NCBI RefSeq assembly: GCF_013364155.1
Contig: NZ_CP054916.1
Span: 8,152,001-8,216,000, forward strand
Direction: 5' to 3'
From: Streptomyces sp. NA02950
Lineage (GTDB): Bacteria; Actinomycetota; Actinomycetes; Streptomycetales; Streptomycetaceae
DNA: 64,000 nucleotides
The notes below the pieces were generated by a model. The model saw nothing but the letters and a program-made list of their open reading frames with translations, searched no databases and was not told where the DNA came from. Below, piece after piece: positions 38,968 to 47,390 of the stretch (its first letter is position 1; each line of letters starts with the position of its first letter). Both the position numbers and the translations under genes were made by a program.

Positions 38968-40031
38968 CCACGCCCACCCCCACGGACACCGGCGCCGCGG
39001 CCGCGCCACCGCGACCGGACTTCCCGCACCCCCTGCTGCCGCCGGAGGTGGAGCTGTCCTTCGAGCAGACCGTGCCGCGGGCCATCGCACACCGCCGCCA
39101 GATCGGCGAGGTGTTCGTCGCGGACTCCGCCCAGGTCGGCGAGGACGACTTCGGCCTCTCCTTCCAGGTGCCGCGGGCGCACAGCCTGTGGTCCGACCAA
39201 TGGGACGCCTACCACGACCCGTTCGCCTCCGCCGAGGCCGCACGGCAGGCCATCTTCGTCCTGCTGCACCGCCACGTCGGCGTGGAGGTCGGACTGCCGT
39301 TCAGCCTCCAGCGGATCAGCTTCCGGATCGAGGACGTGGAGGCGTACCGCAACGACCACGCCTGGCCGCTCCAGGGCCATCTGCGCTACCGCGTGGCCGG
39401 GCGCCGCAACCGCGGCTCCGACGTGGTCGGCATGACGCTCGAGGGCGCGATGGAGATCGGCGGACGCCCCGCCATGACCCTCACCGCCGAACTCGCCTTC
39501 ATGTCACAGCAGGACTACGACGTCTTCCGGGCCTTCCAGCGGGCGCAGAAGCCGGTGGCCACCGCCACCACCTCACCACGCCGCCCCCTCGACCCGGCCC
39601 TCGTCGGCCGGAGCAACCCGCAGAACGTGGTCATCGGGACCCCCGGTGACAACACGGGCGGACCGGACGGCCATCTGCTCGCCGCCGACCGCCGCCACCC
39701 CGCCTTCTTCGACCACGAGTACGACCACGTCCCCGGGCCCCTCATCGCCGAGGGCCTGCGCCAGGCGGCGCTGGTGGCGGCCTGCCGCGCCGGTGCGGTG
39801 CCCTCACCGCACGCCATCACCGTCGGCTGCGAGGCCGCGTTCCTCGACTTCGGGGAGTTCGAGGCGGACCTCACCTGCACCGCCACCGTCGGCGACCCCG
39901 CCGCCGACGGCCGGGTGCCGGTCGAGGTCGGCCTGCACCAGTTCGGCAAGGCGATGGTGACCGGCCGCATCGACCTGCTGCCCGACACCCGCACCTCCGC
40001 ACACGCACATTCTCACGCACACGGAGTCTGA
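38964..40031 (+). CDS. AfsA/ScbA-family protein (A-factor biosynthesis hotdog repeats)
   Basis: A 355-residue AfsA homologue. Two hotdog-like repeats are visible: one starts near FEQTVPRAIAHRRQIGEVFV, and the second near HPAFFDHEYDHVPGPLIAEGLRQ, the most conserved AfsA segment. AfsA enzymes condense a beta-ketoacyl-ACP with dihydroxyacetone phosphate, the first step to gamma-butyrolactone, butenolide and furan signals. Here it sits in the middle of a PKS operon whose final module delivers exactly a beta-ketoacyl thioester. It starts at an ATGA overlap with AGGAGCTC upstream. A His-rich tail (HAHSHAHGV) is unusual. It may instead act in chain modification. Confidence 0.88.
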   Translation: MTTPTPTDTGAAAAPPRPDFPHPLLPPEVELSFEQTVPRAIAHRRQIGEVFVADSAQVGEDDFGLSFQVPRAHSLWSDQWDAYHDPFASAEAARQAIFVLLHRHVGVEVGLPFSLQRISFRIEDVEAYRNDHAWPLQGHLRYRVAGRRNRGSDVVGMTLEGAMEIGGRPAMTLTAELAFMSQQDYDVFRAFQRAQKPVATATTSPRRPLDPALVGRSNPQNVVIGTPGDNTGGPDGHLLAADRRHPAFFDHEYDHVPGPLIAEGLRQAALVAACRAGAVPSPHAITVGCEAAFLDFGEFEADLTCTATVGDPAADGRVPVEVGLHQFGKAMVTGRIDLLPDTRTSAHAHSHAHGV

Positions 40032-40034
40032 TAC

Positions 40035-41369
40035 ATGGCGAATCAGCGAGCAGGAAACCGCGGCCGGGTGGCGGTCGTCGGGGCGGGCATATCCGGCCTG
40101 GCCGCGGCCCTCCGGCTGGAACGGAACGGCTACGACGTCGAGATCGTCGAGGCGGACGACACCCTGGGCGGACGGTTCGGAGTGGCGCGGCTGGGCGACC
40201 GGCAGATCATGACCGGCGGCAAGAACATCGGCCGCCGCTACACCGCCTTCCGCGCCTTCACGGCCGAACTCGGCGCGGACACCTACGAGTCCTTCGGCTA
40301 CAACGCCTCGCGGATCAAGGACGGCGAGGTGCTCACCCTCGACAGCGAGCGCCGCAGCCAGACACTGAAGAACATCCGCAAGATGGGCTCCACCCGCGAC
40401 TTCGCACGGATGGCGGCGATGGCGGCGCGCATCCGCATGGACGACACCAACCGCTTCCTCGGCTCCCGCCACTTCACCAACCTCTCACGCGCCCACGACC
40501 ACGCACCGCTCAGCTCCTACTTCGGGCCCCAGATGACGGACATGCTGGTGCGCCCGATGGTGATGCGGAACAACGGCGCCGAGCCCGACGAGGTCTACCC
40601 GGGCACCTTCGGCACCAACCTGGCCATGCTGATGGACCACTACGACCAGCTCGCGGGCGGTATCCAGCCCGCCCTGGAGGCCATCGCCAAGCGGGTCTCG
40701 GTCCGGCTCGGCGCCCGGGTGGAAGGGCTGGTCCTACGCGCCGGACGGGTCACCGGGCTGCGGGTGTCCGACCACGGTGCGCCCGCCGAGGAGAGCTCCT
40801 ACGACGGAGTGGTCATCGCCACCCCGGCGCACGCCACGGCCGGGATCGTCCACTCCGAGCGGCCCGCCCTCGGCCGCCGGCTGAAGGACGTGCGGTACTT
40901 CCCGGCCACCGTGGTGATCGTCGAGTACGACCAGCCCATGTTCAACCGTGAGGTACGGGCGCTGGCCATGGACGACGGCCCGTGCAGCAACGCCGGTTCG
41001 TACGGCATGGAGGAGCGCCACATCGTCCGCTACACCTACAGCGGACGGCAGGGGCGGCTCATCGATCCCACGCCGGAGCGCATCGACGAGCTGACGAGCC
41101 AGACCGAGGAGAAGCTGCGCACCTACCTGGGCGCGCCGCGCGCCCGGCGCGTCAACACCACGGTCAAGCACTGGAACGCCGCCTACTCCGGCTACCTCCC
41201 CTTCCACGCCGACTTCCTCCGCGAGGTCCGCGAGTCCGTGGCCACGCTGCCCGGCCTGGAGCTGGCCGGCGACTACATCCAGGGCGTGTGCATCGAGGCG
41301 TGCTGCCGTTCGGGCAATGCCGCGGGCTCCCGGCTGGCCGCCTACCTCACCGGGACGGGCACCCGATGA
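40035..41369 (+). CDS. FAD-dependent amine-oxidase/desaturase-like flavoprotein
   Basis: A 444-residue protein of the amine-oxidase/phytoene-desaturase/protoporphyrinogen-oxidase superfamily. It opens with RVAVVGAGISGLAAALRLER and the EADDTLGGRFG stretch that holds FAD, and ends with LAGDYIQGVCIEACCRSGNA, the C-terminal FAD loop. The central domain (residues 60-230) would bind substrate. Such enzymes introduce double bonds or oxidise C-N bonds. Together with the FAD oxidoreductase, SDR, desaturase and acyl-CoA dehydrogenase, it belongs to a run of five redox genes tailoring the polyketide or its starter. It begins 3 bases after the AfsA-like gene and overlaps the SDR gene by ATGA. Confidence 0.85.
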   Translation: MANQRAGNRGRVAVVGAGISGLAAALRLERNGYDVEIVEADDTLGGRFGVARLGDRQIMTGGKNIGRRYTAFRAFTAELGADTYESFGYNASRIKDGEVLTLDSERRSQTLKNIRKMGSTRDFARMAAMAARIRMDDTNRFLGSRHFTNLSRAHDHAPLSSYFGPQMTDMLVRPMVMRNNGAEPDEVYPGTFGTNLAMLMDHYDQLAGGIQPALEAIAKRVSVRLGARVEGLVLRAGRVTGLRVSDHGAPAEESSYDGVVIATPAHATAGIVHSERPALGRRLKDVRYFPATVVIVEYDQPMFNREVRALAMDDGPCSNAGSYGMEERHIVRYTYSGRQGRLIDPTPERIDELTSQTEEKLRTYLGAPRARRVNTTVKHWNAAYSGYLPFHADFLREVRESVATLPGLELAGDYIQGVCIEACCRSGNAAGSRLAAYLTGTGTR

Positions 41370-42202
41370 GCCACGGCAGGCCGGCGGTGGTGACCGGCGC
41401 CTCCTCCGGGATCGGCGCCGACCTCGCCCGGGGGCTCGCCGCCCGCGGCCACGACCTGTGGCTGATCGCCCGTGGCACCGACGCCATGGAAACGCTCGCC
41501 GCCGAACTGCGCGACGCCCACAAGACGGAGGTGCGGGTGCGGCCCTGCGACCTCGCCGACCCCGCACAGCGGGAGGAACTGGCCGCGGAGCTCGCGGCCA
41601 CCGAGGTGTCCGTGTTCTGTGCCAACGCGGGCTTCCCCACCTGTGGTGCGCTCGCCGACAACGACCCGGTCCAGGAGGCCGCCGAGGTCCAGGTCAACGT
41701 GGTGGCATTGCATCAGCTGACCCTGGCCGTACTGCCCGGCATGCTGGCGCGGCGCCGCGGGCGCATCCTGATCACCGGCTCCACGGCGGGCCGTCAGCCC
41801 GTGCCCACCGCCGCCACCTACTCCGCCACCAAGGCGTTCGCCAACACCTTCGCCGAGTCGCTGCACGCCGAACTCCGCGGCACCGGTGTCACCTGCACCC
41901 TGCTGGCGCCCGGCCCGGTACGTACCCGGTTCTACGACGTCGGTGGCATTCCGCGGCTGACCGACCAGAAGATCCTGGCCTGGCTCTCGCCGCGGCGGGT
42001 CGCCGACGCCGGGCTGGACGGACTGGCGCGCGGGCGCCGGGTCGTCGTACCCGGCCCGGTCGCCAAGGCCCAGAACCTCGCGGGCCGCCACACACCCCGT
42101 GCGCTGCTCTTTCCCGTACTGCGTACCGCGATCCTGCCCCGTCTGCGCAAGGCGCGGGGCGGGGGAGCGGACACTCCGCTGCCCCAGCTCTCCCGGAAGT
42201 GA
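41366..42202 (+). CDS. Short-chain dehydrogenase/reductase
   Basis: A classical SDR of 278 residues. It has the cofactor motif VVTGASSGIGADLARGLAAR (TGxxxGIG), NAG in CANAGF, catalytic Ser in LITGSTAG and the YSATK Tyr/Lys pair, followed by LAPGPVRT. A C-terminal extension of about 40 residues, rich in Arg/Pro, resembles that of long-chain acyl/ketoacyl reductases of the DltE/YqjQ type. NADPH-dependent reduction of a ketone is likely. If the AfsA-like step occurs, this is the obvious candidate for the butyrolactone ketone reduction done by ScbB/BprA-type enzymes, but that is inference. Start overlaps the preceding gene (ATGA). Confidence 0.9.
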   Translation: MSHGRPAVVTGASSGIGADLARGLAARGHDLWLIARGTDAMETLAAELRDAHKTEVRVRPCDLADPAQREELAAELAATEVSVFCANAGFPTCGALADNDPVQEAAEVQVNVVALHQLTLAVLPGMLARRRGRILITGSTAGRQPVPTAATYSATKAFANTFAESLHAELRGTGVTCTLLAPGPVRTRFYDVGGIPRLTDQKILAWLSPRRVADAGLDGLARGRRVVVPGPVAKAQNLAGRHTPRALLFPVLRTAILPRLRKARGGGADTPLPQLSRK

Positions 42203-42209
42203 GGAAACC

Positions 42210-43217
42210 ATGGACGGCAGGGAACACCGCTGGTTCATGCTCATCGCGTCGGTCGTGCCGCTCGTCGCCGTCTTGGGCGCGATGGTGCTGCTGTGGAACC
42301 AGATCTTCTCCTGGTCCGATCTGGTGGTCACGCTGGTGATGTACGTGATCTCCGGCTTCGGTATATCCACCGGCTACCACCGGATGCTGACGCACCGCTC
42401 GTTCGAGACCTACAAGCCCATCCGTTACAGCCTGGCCACGGCCGGTGTCCTGGCCGGCCAGGGTCCGCCGATCATCTGGGCCGCACACCACCGCAAGCAC
42501 CACCGGGTCGCCGACAAGCCGGGCGATCCGCACAGCCCGCACCTGGACTTCGAGCCGGGATTCAAGGGCATGATGAAGGGTCTGTGGCATTCCCACCTGG
42601 GCTGGCTCTTCGACACCGGCCTCACCTCCGACCCGATGCGGTACTGCCCCGACCTGGTCCGTGAGAAGCCGCTGCGCTGGCTGAGCGAGAACCTGCTGCT
42701 GGTCACAGCCGCCGGAGTGGTGGCCCCGGGTCTGCTGGCGTTCGCCATCACCGGGGGCGACGTCGAGGCGCTGTTCACCGGCATGCTGTGGGGCGGTCTG
42801 GTCCGCATCTTCCTCATCAACCATGTGACCTACGCGGTGAACTCCATCGGCCACTACTTCGGCCGCCGCCGCTTCGAGACCACCGACCACTCCCGCAATG
42901 TCGCCTGGCTGGCCATCCCCTCCTTCGGCGAGGCGTGGCACAACAACCACCACGCCTTCCCGCGCTCGGCGCACCACGGCATGAAGTGGTACGAGGTCGA
43001 CCCCAGCGCCATCCTCATCTGGAGTCTGGAGAAGACCCGTCTGGCCTGGAAGGTCATCCGGATCGACACCGAGCGGATGGAGATGCGCGAGGCGGGCATC
43101 AGTCGGGTCTCCGGCAGCGCGGCCGACAAGAAGGAACTGCTGGAGAGTCAGCAGAAGATCGCGCCGATGGCCGACCGCACCCGTGGCAGCCAGGAATCCC
43201 TGGTCGACGTCGAATAG
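42210..43217 (+). CDS. Membrane fatty acid (acyl-CoA/acyl-lipid) desaturase
   Basis: A 335-residue membrane di-iron desaturase. Its three histidine boxes are HRMLTH, HRKHHR and HNNHH (EAWHNNHHAFP), with hydrophobic segments at about 10-55 and 150-205. It resembles delta-9 stearoyl-CoA desaturases. Position inside the PKS operon suggests it desaturates the acyl starter or an acyl precursor rather than bulk lipid, but a housekeeping-like desaturase captured by the operon is possible. GAGGAAACC precedes ATG 42210. An acetylenase role, as for JamB-like enzymes, cannot be excluded from sequence. Confidence 0.92.
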   Translation: MDGREHRWFMLIASVVPLVAVLGAMVLLWNQIFSWSDLVVTLVMYVISGFGISTGYHRMLTHRSFETYKPIRYSLATAGVLAGQGPPIIWAAHHRKHHRVADKPGDPHSPHLDFEPGFKGMMKGLWHSHLGWLFDTGLTSDPMRYCPDLVREKPLRWLSENLLLVTAAGVVAPGLLAFAITGGDVEALFTGMLWGGLVRIFLINHVTYAVNSIGHYFGRRRFETTDHSRNVAWLAIPSFGEAWHNNHHAFPRSAHHGMKWYEVDPSAILIWSLEKTRLAWKVIRIDTERMEMREAGISRVSGSAADKKELLESQQKIAPMADRTRGSQESLVDVE

Positions 43218-43223
43218 GTGAAG

Positions 43224-45050
43224 ATGAGCCACTACCAACCCAACCTCCGGGACCTCGAGTTCAACCTCTTCGAGGTGTTCGGCCGGAGCGAGGTGTACGG
43301 ACGGGGCGCGTTCGCCGAGATGGATCCCTCGACGGCGCGCACCGTCCTGGCCGAGGTCGCCCGGATGGCCACCGACGACCTGGCCGACAGCCTCGTCGAC
43401 TCCGACCGCAACCCGCCGGCTTACGTCCCGGGCAGCCGGTCGGTGACCCTGCCGGACACCTTCAAAAAGGCGTACCGCACCTGGACGGAGGCCGGTTTCC
43501 ACCGGCTGGACCTACCACCGGAACTGGGCGGCGCCGGTGCCCCGCCGTCCTTGTACTGGGCGGTGTCCGAACTCGTCCTGGGCGCCAACCCCGCCGTCCA
43601 CCTGTACTCGCTGGGGATCGGCATCAAGGTCGTGCACCGGCTCGGCACCCCCGAGCAGCGCCGGCTCGCCAAGGTCATGGCGGACCGCGAGTGGGGCTCG
43701 ACCATGGTGCTCACCGAGCCCGAGGCGGGCAGCGATGTGGGCGCGGGCCGTACGAAGGCCGTCCGGCAGGAGGACGGCTCCTGGCACATCGAGGGCGTCA
43801 AACGCTTCATCACCTCGGGCGAACACGACCTGTCCGAGAACATCGTGCACCTGGTGCTGGCCCGCCCCGAGGGCGCCGGACCCGGCACCAAGGGGCTGTC
43901 GCTGTTCATCGTGCCCAAGTTCCAGGTCGCCGACTGGACCACCGGTGAGCTCGGCGCCCGCAACGGCGTCCACGCCACCGGTCTGGAACACAAGATGGGG
44001 CTCAAGGCGTCCGCCACCTGCGAACTGACCTTCGGCGCCGAACACCCCGCGGTCGGGTATCTGCTGGGGGAGGTGCACGACGGCATCCGGCAGATGTTCC
44101 ACATCATCGAAGCCGCCCGGATGACGGTGGGCACCAAGTCCATCGCCACCCTCTCCACCGGCTATCTCACCGCGCTGGCCTACGCACGGCAGCGCGTCCA
44201 GGGCGCCGACCTCACCAGGGCGGCGGACAAGACCGCGCCACGTGTCACCATCGTCCACCACCCCGACGTGAAACGCTCCCTGCTGCTCCAGAAGGCCTAC
44301 GCCGAAGGGATGCGCGCGCTGGTGCTGTTCGCCGCCACCGTGCAGGACCGGATGGCGGCCGCCGAGGCGGCGGGCGGCACCGACGAGGAGGCCAGGGCGC
44401 TCAACGATCTGCTGCTGCCGATCGTCAAGGGATACGGCTCGGAGAAGTCCTTCGAGCAGCTGACCCAGTCCCTCCAGACCCTCGGCGGCTCCGGCTACAT
44501 CCAGGACTTCCCCGTCGAGCAGTATCTGCGCGACGCCAAGATCGACTCGCTGTACGAGGGCACCACCGCCATCCAGGGCCTGGACTTCTTCTTCCGCAAG
44601 GTCACCCGTGACCAGGGCAAGGCGCTCACCGCGCTCTTCGCCGGCGTACGGGAATTCCTCGACGCCGAAACCGGCGGCGAGCCCCTCGCGGCCGAACGCG
44701 CCCTGCTGGCCACCGCGTTCGACGATGTGCGAGCCATGGTCGACACCATGACCGATCAGTTCGTGGCCTCCCTCGAGGACCCCACCTCCCTCTACCGCGT
44801 GGGCCGCAACACCACCCGGCTGCTGTTCGCCACCGGCGACCTCCTGCTGGGCTGGCTGCTGCTGCGCCAGGCGGCGGTGGCCCTGGACAAGCAACCCGCG
44901 GCAACGGCCAAGGACACCGCCTTCTACCGGGGCAAGGTCGGCTGCGCGGCCTTCTTCGCGCAGGAAGTACTGCCTCTGCTGACGGCGCAGCGCGCCATCA
45001 CGCGGTCGGCGGGGGCGGAGTTCATGGATGTGCCGGAGGATGCCATGTGA
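43224..45050 (+). CDS. Acyl-CoA dehydrogenase (long form)
   Basis: A 608-residue flavoprotein that makes alpha,beta-double bonds in acyl thioesters. It has the middle-domain motif MVLTEPEAGSDVGAGRTK, KRFITSGEHD and the C-terminal catalytic Glu in SLYEGTTAIQGLDFF. A further helical C-terminal domain of about 150 residues is typical of the long-chain/AcdB-like group. ATG 43224 is the start chosen; GTG at 43218, one base after the desaturase stop, is the alternative. Last gene of operon A. With the desaturase it suggests a conjugated or dienoic acyl unit entering or leaving the pathway. A hairpin follows about 20 bases later. Confidence 0.92.
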   Translation: MSHYQPNLRDLEFNLFEVFGRSEVYGRGAFAEMDPSTARTVLAEVARMATDDLADSLVDSDRNPPAYVPGSRSVTLPDTFKKAYRTWTEAGFHRLDLPPELGGAGAPPSLYWAVSELVLGANPAVHLYSLGIGIKVVHRLGTPEQRRLAKVMADREWGSTMVLTEPEAGSDVGAGRTKAVRQEDGSWHIEGVKRFITSGEHDLSENIVHLVLARPEGAGPGTKGLSLFIVPKFQVADWTTGELGARNGVHATGLEHKMGLKASATCELTFGAEHPAVGYLLGEVHDGIRQMFHIIEAARMTVGTKSIATLSTGYLTALAYARQRVQGADLTRAADKTAPRVTIVHHPDVKRSLLLQKAYAEGMRALVLFAATVQDRMAAAEAAGGTDEEARALNDLLLPIVKGYGSEKSFEQLTQSLQTLGGSGYIQDFPVEQYLRDAKIDSLYEGTTAIQGLDFFFRKVTRDQGKALTALFAGVREFLDAETGGEPLAAERALLATAFDDVRAMVDTMTDQFVASLEDPTSLYRVGRNTTRLLFATGDLLLGWLLLRQAAVALDKQPAATAKDTAFYRGKVGCAAFFAQEVLPLLTAQRAITRSAGAEFMDVPEDAM

Positions 45051-45069
45051 CCCTCCGCGGTGTGCGGTG

Positions 45070-45114
45070 CCGCGGGCGGCGGTCAGACACGAAGGCCCTG
45101 CCGTCAGCCCGCGG
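45070..45114 (+). terminator. Candidate terminator of operon A
   Basis: CCGCGGGC (45070-45077) pairs with GCCCGCGG (45107-45114) across a 29-base loop, 20 bases after the acyl-CoA dehydrogenase stop. A second hairpin (GCCGTG-C-CACGGC) follows near 45157. The loop is long, so the call is tentative. Confidence 0.4.
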
Positions 45115-45235
45115 GCAGCGCACCGCCCGGGAGCTCCACCCGCCCCACGTGCGGGCCGTGCCACGGCACCCGGTTACGCTACGGATCGATCTTGCATGAC
45201 TCGGTTCGGGGCGGGACCGGAGGAAAGGAAATCCC

Positions 45236-46483
45236 ATGCACGTGGTGAGCGAGGACGAACTCCACGACGAGTTCTTCCCGTCCATACCGCCCCCGGAGGA
45301 CGCCGCCCGCTGGCAGGCGCCGACCGATCTGGAACAGCATCTGTACAAGCTGGCCCGGGCGGACAACGGATACGCCTATCTGCGCACCCTCGCGACCGAG
45401 GGGGTGTACTACCCCGTCCGTCTCGACCACGCACGCGAGGCCGCCGAGGACGAACACCCGATGCTGACCGTCGACACCTCAGACGGCCGGGTCGTGGCGC
45501 AGGTCTACACCGCCGGTGTGCTGCCGCGGCCGCATCCGTACCTCGTCTACGAGTACGCCACGCTCGGTGCCCTCGCCCATATCGTCCCCGGCCACGTGGA
45601 CGTCCTCGTGGTCAACGCGGCCACCCCGTGCGAACACTACTTCCTCACCGACGACGAGGAACGCGACGTCTGGCTGGACCTGCACCACGAACTCTTCGTG
45701 CCGGACGAGCTGATGGACCGGGTGGTGACCAGGCGCACCCGGGTCCCCGAGCCAGGTCCGCTGCTGCACGGTCTGGCCTGCGGAGCGCATCTGTGCTTCC
45801 GCAACGGCGACGCCTGGAACACCCCGCACTGGCACGGCATGGGCTACCGGGGCGAGATGGAGCGGATCGCCCGCGACTGGGGTGTGGACAGCCGGGAGGA
45901 GTGGCTGCGGATGCAGGAGTCGCTCCTCGACACCGAGGTGAGCCCCTGGTACTGGGACTTCGTCCTGGGCGCACGGAACGCGCTGCTCCAGAGCGGGACC
46001 GGCCACCCCGACCAGTGGCGCGACGGTGTGGAGGCGTCCCTGCGCGCCCGCGCCCGCCAGGCCCGCACCCCCACCGACGACTCCGACCTCAGCGAGTTCG
46101 TGGCACACCTGCGGGACCTGGTGGGCAAGATCCTGCGGTACGAGGCCCGCTTCCGCGCCGACGGACTGCTGCCGCCGGACGGGATCGTGGGCTCGGTCGC
46201 GGCCTGGGACATCGGCCGCGCGTCCAAGATGGCCCGCTGGGGTCTGGGTGCGCGGTACGCCACCGAGACCGAGATGTACACCGCGCTGCAACGCGCGTCC
46301 AGGAGCGCCCGGTCCGCGTACCGCACGTGGGAGGAGTTCTCCGCCGGTTACATCCTCGGGCGGTGCCTCCACTTCGACGAGGAGCGGTTCGGCTCCTGGT
46401 ACACCACCGTCCTGGACGCGCACCGGGAGCTGACCACCGACCCCGACAGCCCCTGGCTGACCGTGCCGTTCAGCACGCCCTGA
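45236..46483 (+). CDS. DUF1266-domain protein
   Basis: A 415-residue soluble protein. The C-terminal 180 residues match the DUF1266 pattern: AAWDIGRASKMARWGLGARY, then SAYRTWEEFSAGYILGRCLH and DSPWLTVPF. The N-terminal 200 residues are unfamiliar, acidic, with two Cys in PCEHYFL and LACGAHLCF. DUF1266 has no agreed biochemical role; many members sit beside polymorphic-toxin or secretion genes. It is preceded by its own gap of 185 bases and AGGAAAGGAAATCCC, and converges with the aminotransferase 19 bases away. Whether it belongs to the biosynthetic pathway is unclear. Confidence 0.7.
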   Translation: MHVVSEDELHDEFFPSIPPPEDAARWQAPTDLEQHLYKLARADNGYAYLRTLATEGVYYPVRLDHAREAAEDEHPMLTVDTSDGRVVAQVYTAGVLPRPHPYLVYEYATLGALAHIVPGHVDVLVVNAATPCEHYFLTDDEERDVWLDLHHELFVPDELMDRVVTRRTRVPEPGPLLHGLACGAHLCFRNGDAWNTPHWHGMGYRGEMERIARDWGVDSREEWLRMQESLLDTEVSPWYWDFVLGARNALLQSGTGHPDQWRDGVEASLRARARQARTPTDDSDLSEFVAHLRDLVGKILRYEARFRADGLLPPDGIVGSVAAWDIGRASKMARWGLGARYATETEMYTALQRASRSARSAYRTWEEFSAGYILGRCLHFDEERFGSWYTTVLDAHRELTTDPDSPWLTVPFSTP

Positions 46484-46502
46484 CCCGCTCGCGCTCTGCG
46501 CG

Positions 46503-47390
46503 TCAGCCCCGGCCGTCCGGGTGACGCACCAGACGGGCGTACGCCTCGGCCAGGGACCGGGTCACCTTGCCGACGCCGTAAGGGTGGCCGTCCACCGCCC
46601 GGACCGGCTGCACCTCGTAGGCGGTGCCGGTCAGGAACACCTCGTCGGCGTCGGCGAGGGCGTCCGGGGTGAGCGCGCGCTCATGGACCGTTATGTCCAG
46701 GTCCCGGGCGAGGCCGATGACGGTCTGCCGGGTGATGCCGTTGAGGAAGGTGTCCGCGACGGGTGTGTGCAGGGCGCCGTCGATGACGAGGAAGAGATTG
46801 GCGCCGGTGGCCTCCGCCAGCAGACCCCGGTGGTCCAGCAGCAGCGCGTCGTCATGACCGGCCGCCTCGGCCTCCTCGCGGGCGAGGGTGCAGATGTTGT
46901 ACAGCGATGCCGCCTTGGCCCGGACCGGGGCGGTGTCGGGTGCCGGGCGGCGCCACCGCGACGTACCGAGGCTGATGCCCTCGTCGCGGGCCGGGCCCGA
47001 GAACACCCGCGGCCACTCCCAGGTGGCGATGGCGACATGGACCCGGGCGCCCGCGCCGGACACGCTCATCTGCTCACTGCCCCGCCAGGCCACGGGCCGG
47101 ACATAGCCGTCCGTGATGTTCTGCCGCCGGACCAGCTCCCGGGTGGCGTCGTCGAGTTCGGACACGGGGAAGGGGATGGCGAAGCCCAGTTCGCGCGCGG
47201 AGGTGTGCAGCCGTTCGTTGTGCTCGGTGAGCTTGAAGACCGCGCCGCCGTAGACCCGTTCACCCTCGAACACACCGCCGCCGTAGTGCAGCCCGTGGGA
47301 GAGGACATGCAGCTTCGCCTCCCGCCAGGGCACGAAAGCGCCGTCGTACCAGAGGGTCCCGTCCCGCTCGTCGAAGGGGAGCACGGTCAT
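46503..47390 (-). CDS. Class IV PLP aminotransferase (branched-chain type)
   Basis: A 295-residue fold-type IV aminotransferase. It has HVLSHGLHYGGGVFEGERVY near the N-terminus, PLP Lys in APVRAKAASLYNICTLA, then EATGANLFLVIDG and NGITRQTVIGLARD. This is the IlvE-like group, acting on branched-chain or aromatic 2-oxo acids; D-amino-acid transaminase and aminodeoxychorismate lyase share the fold. It is the last gene of operon B and overlaps the ATP-grasp gene by ATGA. There it would convert a keto acid made by the BacA-like branch into the amino acid used by the ligase, a role comparable to the aminotransferase in bacilysin biosynthesis. That role is inferred. Confidence 0.88.
   Translation of the reverse strand: MTVLPFDERDGTLWYDGAFVPWREAKLHVLSHGLHYGGGVFEGERVYGGAVFKLTEHNERLHTSARELGFAIPFPVSELDDATRELVRRQNITDGYVRPVAWRGSEQMSVSGAGARVHVAIATWEWPRVFSGPARDEGISLGTSRWRRPAPDTAPVRAKAASLYNICTLAREEAEAAGHDDALLLDHRGLLAEATGANLFLVIDGALHTPVADTFLNGITRQTVIGLARDLDITVHERALTPDALADADEVFLTGTAYEVQPVRAVDGHPYGVGKVTRSLAEAYARLVRHPDGRG

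Noticed and set aside
38289..40031. Large 580-codon protein spanning the FAD gene end and the AfsA-like gene
   Set aside because: The first part is the FAD gene out of frame; AfsA homology starts at ATG 38964 with its own ribosome site.
42210..43217. Acetylenase making a terminal alkyne with the free ACP
   Set aside because: The histidine boxes fit ordinary delta-9-type desaturases, and no JamA-like ligase or adjacent JamC-type ACP is present in operon A.
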